Made by a program: the position numbers and the translations under genes. A stretch of 64,000 nucleotides of DNA from positions 744,001-808,000 of the forward strand of contig JACTVC010000028.1 of NCBI GenBank assembly GCA_018417955.1. Direction: 5' to 3'. Numbering within the stretch: position 1 is the stretch's first letter; every line of letters begins with the position of its first letter. The DNA is from Laccaria trichodermophora. Its lineage: Eukaryota > Basidiomycota > Agaricomycetes > Agaricales > Hydnangiaceae. Under the pieces are notes generated by a model. That model saw only the letters and a list, made by a program, of their open reading frames with translations. It did no database searches and was not told the origin of the DNA. Positions 55,702-64,000 of this stretch are shown piece after piece.

Positions 55702-55873
55702 GGCAAATACTATAGCTTCCGTGCAATAAAAGTGAGCTTGGTTCGGTGGCTTGCTCACGTGTAAGTCGCGTCCTGTCACAGGTTGTGTGACAAACCCTTC
55801 CTCAAGCGCGTTTCTCAACGTCGTTCATCTCCGACTCCGTGGTAAAGAGCGCGTATTCCGATTACCTAGCACG
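55702..55873. promoter_or_regulatory. shared bidirectional promoter
   Basis: Only 172 bp separate the start codons of the small membrane protein gene (minus) and the SPO22/ZIP4-like gene (plus). The interval contains cacgtg-like cacgtgt at about 55756 and no strong TATA box. Both genes must be transcribed from it. Confidence 0.5.
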
Positions 55874-58800
55874 ATGTCGACGCGCAAGAAGAAGTCTATA
55901 ACAAGCCTGCAGCAGATCTATGATTCAATCATGGGTGAAGTTGACACTCGGGCATACAAACTGAGACTAATCTTCCTTGTAGAACTGCTGTTGAAGGTCA
56001 AGCCCATGCTCGATAACCCAAAGGATCAGAACTGGCGTGCTGCGGTTGAGGATCTTAATCAGGTAGCTTTTCTGGCAGAGTCGTTCTCGGACCAACGCCC
56101 AAGGTCGAGCAAGAGCTGGAGCCATCTGGCCGACTCGCTGGATCAGGAAGGTGTGTTGCCTTTGATTGGTGCTCGGCGCGTGCGCTTAATGAGGGATGAA
56201 ATAAACAAGGTGTTAATCTATGGAACATATCGGGTTTGATTGGAAAGTGCGAAGGGGACGATGCTCGCGCCCATCTTGCCGCCTGTGAGTTCCGCCACCG
56301 ACATCCTGAGATACTGAATGGTGTACAATCGTTCCGTTGTGGATCTAGTGAGACTTGCGGCGTTTCGCCTTGTCGAGGCAGGGTTGGAAACAAAGCCTGG
56401 GATAGAAAGTCCGTTGTTCCTGTCCATCGATTACTAGGGTTTCCTACAAGGTGTCTTCTACAGGTCTCCTGCATGTGCTTCAATTGGCAAGCAAAACTGC
56501 GGTAACCCTTTCCGGTGCGTTGGATCGTTTCAATCGCCGCTCGTCCCGCAACACACCTTGTTCTTTCACTCCCATCAGAAGTTGGAAATAACGTTGTAGC
56601 TGGTTGCGTTTTGACAAGTGCGGCCAAGGTAATCAATATGTCACAGATCCCTTATCGACGCCTGATGTCAGGTTGCAGTTTGAAGAACTGTTGAGGAATG
56701 CAGGTGACCCGGATGGTACACATCAACAATCCATAGCATGCGCGACTATTGTGTATCACTCCAGTAGAATGGAAGCGGTATGTTATTCATCGTTCACACG
56801 CCGATCACGAGATAAACCCTCATTTCACAGGCATGGAAGGAGGGTAATTATACTGTGGCAGAGTTTATGTCAAAAAAGATCACAGGTGGGCCCCATTCTC
56901 CTGTTTAGGGCGTGAATAAATCACGTGTAAACATTGCAGGCGATCATCAACGTCTCGCCCTCCTACCTCCACACGACGTAAGCGAGGAGTACAGCCTGGT
57001 CCCAATAGTTACTAAGGGTCTGGAATTAGCGCGAACTTCTGGCGTTCAAACTCCACCAAATTGGTAAATCGCTGCTAAAGGAGCCAAGTGCTGAAGATGG
57101 CACTAACCCAGTCGATGCGGTCGAGTGGTTGCAAAAGGCTTTCTCTATAGCAGATCAATTGGACGATACAGCAGGTCCGGGGGTTGCGGAGCTCAAGGTA
57201 CGCGAACCTCTGCTCCGCAGGCCTTTAAGCGTTCAACGGACATTTCAACTCCGAAGATATCTCTATTACGCACGATGGGTACGTTCACGCGGAAGTAGCC
57301 GTGCGGATACCTTGACGCTGACCGGACTTGTTTAGCTAGGGCGTATTTTGTATCGGAATCCTACGATCGTGCAGAGGCTGTTCTAAACGAGCTCCTCCCA
57401 ACCATAGACGCATCTACAGATCACGTAAGTTGATAGTTTCATGAAAGGATAAGACGTTTTGACATACCTAATCAAGGCAAGTTCCGAATATCAAGAACTA
57501 CGGTGGCTGAGGTTGGCTGTTCTGAAGAGGAGGAAAGCTGGCGATTCTGCTCTCCTTGATGGTATTCCATTCAACCTTCTCTCTATGTGGCTGAATTGCG
57601 CTGATATGAACAGCTTTCAAATCTATTATCGACCATATGGAATGGACGGAACCTAATATCACAGAGTTGGTCTTCGATTTCCACGCGGACATTACCTTGG
57701 TTTGCTTATAATTCAAATACTAGTGTCCTTCAGGATCTGAAAACGCTCAGCCATCAACAGTAGGTTTTTCAATAGATCGGAGTTAGGGTGTCATGGACTT
57801 AGGGGGCATACGCCCATATCTTCAGCGCCCTTGTCACCAACGTCAACTTGTACTGTCTAAGCCGTGCATTGCGGCACCGTGAATCCGAAACAGACCACGT
57901 CGACCGATTGGTCTTGTCACTGATATTTCATTGCTCCAAGGACGACGATCATGCAAGAGCGATGAAAACCCTTGAATCAACATTCGCATGTAGGTAATCG
58001 CTCTTTCGTATAAACCCGTCATTTGACCCACACGTCCCCATCGGGCTATGTTGTTCAGCCGTCTGTGAAGCTGAGGTAGAGCTGCCACCCGTACCCACAA
58101 CAGCATGCTTAACCGTACGTGATCTCGTGCCTTCGTTTCTAAGCCTGTGCCGTAGATCCTTTTTGACATTCTTAGCTGATCTGGCAATATGGGGGACGCC
58201 ACTACAAGGCCAAGAGATGGTCGGAAGCGGCAGAATGGTATATTGCTGGCAGCCACCAACTGTTCAGAAGTCACGGTTTGTCGAGCAGCTCAAAGTGTTT
58301 CCGGAAGGCGGCACTCTGCTATATCGAAAAGAGAGAGTATGCCCACGCATCCACGGTCATCCGCCGTTGCCCCACCAATGAAGCGACGACCCATTATGTC
58401 ATTTTTCTCACTGCTGTTCATCAAGGTTTGTAACTGACGCCAATTCAGACTATCAGGGCTAATTATATTCTGGATCATCGTAAGGGTTGGAGAATGAAGG
58501 TAAAGACATCGATTCAGGTTTCGCCTTACCTCAACGGGGAACATTGTAGCGATTCGAGCCATAAACGATATGCAGAAAGCTCCGGACTTCGACCGCAAGA
58601 TGTTAATGCTAGCCACGCAGATTTCTCATCAGTCCGAGATGCGAACTCTACTGCTTTCTGTGCTGGAAGGCCTTCTAAAGACCCTGAAGGTGGGGTCTAG
58701 TGGGGATGTGGTGGTTCAAGCGATGACGTTGATTCGCTGTATCGTCAAACTCATCCTTCAGCTCCTTGTTGAGCCTGCGGCAAACAAGTCAGGACTTGTT

Positions 58801-60557
58801 GTCACCGCCGAGAAAGCGCTAACTCTCGTGTCGTCTCCAGACCTCTTTTGATTGACACCGTGGTAAATCATTACCGCACGGGTATGCTCCTGTCAGTCCT
58901 CGCCGACAGCCGCCTGATATTCCCGAATCGTTTAGCCAGAATCCTAACGGCAGCCGCGTCGGAGCAAAGAGCGGTATCTCTAATTTTCAAAGATGTCTCA
59001 TGGTTGTGGCGGACAGCGTATAATTGCGCTGTCCAAGGATGTTCGGATTGGGAAAACGCTGGCGAACAGATCTCAGAGCTTTTTGACATCTCAAGAGAGG
59101 TAAGTCTTGATCAAACGATACACCCGAGCCGTTCCGACTGGTTTGATTCAGCTATTGGAAGCATGCTGTAATGCATCGCCAGTAGATGTCGATTCCGACT
59201 CACGTTTACATCTCGTGAATGCCTCCTTTGCCGCAGTGTCTGGCCGGGGTAAGGTGTCTGCAATATCATTCGTCTACTTCTAATTTCCTCCATCAATCAC
59301 AAGTTTTCTCTGTTCGTGAGATCGTCGTCTCGACAGGTGCCGTTGATGTATGTCTTTCTTTCTCCACCTTGCTGTTACGACGTTTCAACGTTTTGTGAAT
59401 CACCGCAGGTTGAGCGACTCCGTGTCATTACTGCCGACATTAAAACCTCCAAAAACCGAATCACCGACATTTTGAACAAGGCCAAGACATTGGATGAGGG
59501 TGAAGGCGATCGCATTCAATACTTCCTCCATACTCTGCGAGTTTTCGAAACTGAATTTTTAGTTCACCTAAAAGAGTGGAATCAGATATCCCAAATCGTC
59601 CAGGTACATAGTATCGATCACGCGGGGGCTTTGCTGATTGCCCGATAATCACTAGGAAATAGTCAAGTCCGGACCCCTGGCTGTCGACACGTATGAAGCG
59701 ATTGCTGACATACTGGTAAGTTCTTGGCTTGCTTTTATTTCGGCGACCTGAAAATGTGTTTACAGTGGGTGGATAAAGACTGCCCCGTGAATGGTAAGTA
59801 CGCCACCTTGATGCTGGCTGCTATGATACCCAACTGAACCGATTGTCTGATCCGTTGTAGTTCTGCACGAATGCCTTGAGGTGCTCACTCGGCATCTGTC
59901 TTCGGTCAAAGGAAACACCCTAAATTCGCGCTCTTTCTATTCTAGGCTATTATGGTGGCAAGCTTGGATCACAAGGCCCTTTCAGTAGAGAGATTCTCTC
60001 GGTGGTTACGCGCGATCTGTACCATCATCCTTGCTCGAAACACTGCGGCAGACAGGACTAAAGCCATTGGGTATGTCGAGCAAGCCCTCACCGTGATCGA
60101 GGACCACGACGCCACCGAACAGGTCTGATCTACCACGTTGCTTCGTCTTTGTGCTTAAAATTGCTGATATCCCGATTTGGATTTGTATGCGCGTCGTGTC
60201 ACAGTCCTACCCCATGGACGAACGGCAATGGCTGCTGGGTACTGCATACAACACCGGAACAGAGTGCCTTCAGTCTGTCTTCAATCCAAATTTTCCTACT
60301 GCCTGTCTGCTCAAATCGTTTCACGCTTCGTTAGCGCTTCGTTACTTGACGAAGCAAAGAGATGGTTCGAAACCTCTACTCGCATTTGCCGATTTGTTCC
60401 AGGTGGTAAGGAACGCGCTGAGAAGGTGCGTTTCTGCATGCGAGCTTCGCATGGTATTCGTTCGCGGAAACTAGTGCTCACCTTTTCGCGGTTCTGATCC
60501 CTCAAGATTTCGGATACTTACATGCACCTCCTTTCACGCTACGGAGACAAACACTAA
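55874..60557 (+). CDS. meiotic TPR protein Spo22/Zip4-like
   Basis: Known family members (yeast Zip4/Spo22, plant and animal ZIP4/TEX11) organise crossover formation on meiotic chromosomes and are built of TPR helices. The start at 55874 reads MSTRKKKSITSLQQIYDSIM. The first exon has the typical LADSLDQEGV..NLWN junction. Later exons include YHSSRMEA, LAFKLHQIGKSLL, WLQKAFSIADQLDDTAG, YFVSESYDRAEAVLNELLP, NLYCLSRALRHRESETDHVDRLVLSLIFHC, SVSLIFKDVSWLWRTAYNCAVQGCSDWENA, DRIQYFLHTLRVFETEFLVHLKEW, and near the end MDERQWLLGTAYNTGTECLQ and LDEAKRWFETSTRICRFVPGG. The last two are the most conserved family blocks. The end is HLLSRYGDKH-stop at 60557. More than 15 short introns; roughly 900-1000 residues. 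No disabling change seen, though not every junction was checked. Confidence 0.75.
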
Positions 60558-63305
60558 AATTTCTGGTGCTATCGGCCTTTCGTGCCTTGGTTTCTATGAT
60601 TCCGATGTTCTATTTTCTGTTCTCTGTCTTGGCCGAAACTGGATGTTACCGAAGCCTTTGTTGCAACGTTTCCTACTCGTCGAGCATGCTTCAACGGTTC
60701 TCTTCCTTCTGTTTTGCTTCGCAGATATCGACCTCGGTTTCACCCGTGAATCCTGATGATGATGTGCACGATCGTGTCCCCATTTGTGTGCTTTTTTCTC
60801 GATCCTCTTCATGTTCGCTCTCCGTACGCTTTTCAAATTTACACCACGTCTGATGCTGACACATGTAAATAACGCATCCACCCCAATTTCACATCCTCTA
60901 AACTTTCTTTCGGGCCTTCTGAAATGTCCACCTGCAGCAAAGTTACGAAACGTGCATTCCTGTCGGAGTTCCGGGGATTTCCAGAGCAGGAAACAAGTTA
61001 CCTGTCCATTCCAGGACTACCAACGCCCTACTTTCAATTGAAATGATCTGTCTTCTGCATACATGCCTATCGGGCCATCTGTATACCGTTTATTATGTAC
61101 CATATCATCAAAATCCCTCAAGAGCCAATTACCCGTTGGCATTCAATCACCGCGAATACTCTTTGTCCCTAACGCTTTCCTCTTGTGCCCGGTTTCCTGA
61201 TGAAGATTCGCCGCAGGATTCTACGATCGATCTTACCTAGAACATGTCGATAATCAAATCCAACGTCGCGCTTCTTGAATTTGGGTAGGGCTTATCAGAT
61301 GCTATATAACCGACAATGCGACAATGCGGGAGATGAGGCACTCAAATTGAACTCGATGGGCAAGCCGGCGATGAGTCACAATGTGGTGGCAATTAAACGG
61401 ATGCCAGACCGGTACCAATATATCAAGCACGCCCCCTTTCATTCAAACTGATTCGGGCAGTACGGATCTTTTGAACAAGGAAATTTGAGTATGCCATCGA
61501 TATATCGTTTCAACATGTCGGCCTACTCTATAAGGGGGTGACGCCTTTTTCTTCCTTATTGCAACTTACCCCAAATTATTGTCGCCATCTACACGGAGTG
61601 CCGGTGAAAGGGGTGTCTCTACAACGCATGCATTCATGACGCCGCCGCACAAATAACAAAAAAATTGCGTTCTTTGATCCTGAGATGGCACACAGGCGCC
61701 GCTCCTGATACTTTGAGCTATCAATGCATTTTTCGAACCATTTATGTTTTCATCCCCCCCTCTAAATCCACCGATCAAACCGTAAGTCAACAAGGGTAGT
61801 ATCTGGTAGTATTCATTTCTTTATGACTCGCTGAAGGTTTGAACACTGAAGGGTTTGACAAGGTTCCGCCGCTCATTTCGCGTTCAAAGTCCCCTGAACA
61901 AAGTTCCTGGGACGCGTGACTCTCTTGAAAAGGTGATAGATTGGAGGAAGCTGCACCTGTTGAGCACCTGGATAACACAAACCCTGCACCTAATGCCTGG
62001 GCGACACTGTACACAACTCAAGTTGAACTTAGTACTTCTGTGTCGTGGTCCGTCGGATTGGTGTTCACTTTTTCTTATGCTTCTTTGCACAGCCAGAGAG
62101 GCCTTGTTTTGATAGCTTTCGAAATGCTGATGTTCTTGACTTCACAATGGAAAGCTTCTTTGGGAATCCGACGTTATATAGAATTCGTCGTTGTGCGCGT
62201 GGAAAGTATGTAGAGGAAGTGAATCGGTGTAGAGAAGCAAGAGGAGAAGAGGAGAAGCGAATTTTTGGGATTTGAAGCTGTATAACTGACGGCGGTGGAG
62301 CCGAAAAAATAAATTGCACGGTCCCCAATCACCATCATCATTTACCATGTGGGCCCTTGTAAGTGGTGCGACAAAAAAAAAGGAGTTCTAGCCATGTTCA
62401 GTGGCTCGCATCGTTGTTCACCAAGATAAAACGGGTTACGGGGACGATGTTCACCTTATTCAACAAGGGGTGTTTCAGCTGCAACAATATTGGTGGTGGT
62501 ACCGGAACTGACCCCGGAAAGTAGAAGCAGATCTCGAAAGGCATCCCCTCACCCTAATGACATCAGTGAGGATCGGAGCATGCGGCTGTTATGGACCTCC
62601 AGTCAAAGAATTGGAATGAGAAAGGAGCGAACCATGGAATTTATGCTTGGGCTTGAGTTGTCTGTGGGTCTTGACAATTTGAAGAAGGAACAAAGTCGAG
62701 AGGTTCCATAACCTTTTCGCGATCGTGGGCCACGGTTTGTTGGTGGATGAAGGACAGACCCGAAATTTTGGACGCATTCCGCAATGTAGGTCCTGATCGA
62801 GGAGGGGATAGTTTCGTATCCCACAAATTCGCATTTGTAGACGCCGAAGGGAGGTTCCCCGCGAGCCGTCGTCCCTCTAGAAGCGACAAGGGGGCTCAAG
62901 CCTTGCCTATCGACCAATATCGTCGTCAACCCCATGGGTAGAAGCAAATAGCGAAGGCACGGTTTCTCCTAATCCGATAGTCGTGAGCATCTCAGCTATA
63001 GTCATCTCCATGGTGACTTTGGGACGAATGTGAGGAAGCGAGTGTATCGACAGAAGGATACCACATCGCGATTCTTGTTTGAAGGCTTGTGTTGGCAATC
63101 TTAAAGTGGATGTAGAAATGGAATTGATTAAGAGGGAAGGCGACGTTGTGGCGAGGAACGTTCTGTTCACAGTCATAACAGTGGAGGCATTAGAATTGGG
63201 GGAAGGACACGGCGAGCGAGGAGGGCAAACGCATTGTATCCAACTTGTCAGGGGAGTGGCCCCTAAGACATACACATCGGCGAACGGGCGAATTGATACA
63301 CGTCG
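60558..63305. other. gene-free stretch between SPO22 and MED21
   Basis: Only short frames without motifs. The longest are minus 62947-62603 (114 codons), minus 63275-62907 (122 codons) and plus 63079-63420, which overlap each other, so at most one could be real. No repeat structure noticed. Confidence 0.35.
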
Positions 63306-63991
63306 TCAGCTTTTGGGTGGCGTGGTGGGGATGCTTTCTGGAATGGATGGTCCATCTTGTAGTAAATTAGCCTCGTTGTCTACGAGCATAGCCTGCAGGA
63401 CTTCTGCAACCTGGGAGTGAAGATTTTCTTGTAGACAGCGTCAAGTTGAAGTCTGAAGAAGGCAGTATGCAAGGAGCTTACTAGCGCGACCGACAGCCAA
63501 TTTGTACTCTTCGTTCGCGAGCGTCATCTCCTCTTCTGATTGCTGAAATCTCATTGCCTATTTGGTGTATGAATATAGCGGAAAATTGAGAACTGGGACG
63601 TGAACCCACCTGTTCTTCCTCAGGTTCTGGCTCTGGTAAAGAGTTGATAAGATATTCTATCTGCTTGGCTTTCACCATCAAGTCCGCTACCAGCTCTTTC
63701 TTGTTCGCTGACCGACACAATGTCATTCGTTGAGCGAAAAAGCAGACGAGGAGGATCACTCACCTTCGAATACATCTGGAGGGTCATACTTGTCGGGGTT
63801 ACGCTGCTTCGTTATAGGGATCTCCGGGCTGACTTGAAGGAAATTGGATCGCGACGTCAGATAGCTAACGCTGTTGGCCATGATCAGGAGAAGCTGAAGA
63901 CAACCATTGTTCGGTCAGTGCTTGTACTTTTCGTGTTGAAAGGAAACAATACCTGCTGTATTTCATCTTGAAGCTGAGTTATCTTGTCCAT
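63306..63991 (-). CDS. MED21: Mediator subunit 21 (Srb7)
   Basis: Subunit of the middle module of the RNA polymerase II Mediator complex; it pairs with Med7 as a coiled coil. The start at 63991, nine bases from the window edge, reads MDKITQLQDEIQQ. After an intron comes LLLIMANSVSYLTSRSNFLQVSPEIPITKQRNPDKYDPPDVFE. Then come ANKKELVADLMVKAKQIEYLINSLP, an acidic PEPEPEEEQ, MRFQQSEEEMTLANEEYKLAVGRA, and NLHSQVAEVLQAMLVDNEANLLQDG. The pattern ELVxDLxxKAKQIExLIxSLP is diagnostic. Four short introns; the last junction (GRA/KNLHSQ) uses an acceptor at acaag near 63440. It ends TTPPKS-stop at 63306. About 165 residues, usual for fungi. Confidence 0.9.
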
Positions 63992-64000
63992 ATGCGACAG

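Noticed and set aside
62603..63420. Overlapping 110-120-codon ORFs on both strands near MED21
   Set aside because: They overlap one another and the MED21 3' end; none has a recognisable domain.
1..64000. CRISPR arrays, operons, ribosome binding sites
   Set aside because: The DNA is eukaryotic (fungal introns throughout). The 70-bp array at 9681-10170 has no unique spacers, so it is not CRISPR-like.

Overview
The window is nuclear DNA of a filamentous basidiomycete, most likely an Agaricomycete mushroom. Genes are split by many short (about 50-70 nt) GT-AG introns with CTNA-type branch points. Recognisable products are fungal: a Chs7-type chitin synthase chaperone, a carboxypeptidase Y, basidiomycete-type fungal G-domain and RecQ-like proteins, and two short CaaX-ending peptides that look like homobasidiomycete pheromone precursors. 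Coordinates and reading frames were worked out by eye; splice sites are by inspection only.

Layout. 1-743 is the 3' end of a WDR59/Mtc5-like gene. A Helitron-like remnant follows, then a complete vacuolar serine carboxypeptidase (2132-4457). Tail to tail with it is a P-loop NTPase fragment cut off inside its Walker A motif. 6507-8065 is a hAT-like non-autonomous element with a perfect 8-bp target duplication. A fungal G-domain gene (8338-9643 or further) runs into a tandem array of 70-bp units, each shaped like a complete intron.

10923-20673 is a Russian doll of transposons. A PIF/Harbinger element (51-bp TIRs, dead transposase plus its divergently oriented partner gene) is interrupted by a TAGTGTTG-ended hAT element. 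That is interrupted by a second hAT-like element, itself interrupted by a coding-poor LTR element. Every level has its own target-site duplication. A tRNA-like SINE candidate sits in an intron of the partner gene. 20845-23785 is another TIR-bounded unit holding a RecQ-like helicase pseudogene, broken by an 8-bp excision-footprint-like duplication and by a 574-bp hAT MITE.

24340-34846 returns to host genes: pheromone precursor candidate A, UTP18, an F-box/LRR-like gene, a WD40 (DUF2415-like) gene fragment, pheromone precursor candidate B, and CHS7. No STE3-type receptor was found in the window. 36.3-50.2 kb is a long gene-poor stretch with no gene I can name. 50225-63991 is host sequence again: a Pho85-type cyclin, a small glycine-rich membrane protein divergent from the meiotic gene SPO22/ZIP4, and MED21.

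The transposon island shows CpG decay in the older layers (the transposase lost both catalytic Asp residues through CpG-to-CpA changes) and intact CpG in the youngest layers. This matches the order of insertion read from the nesting.
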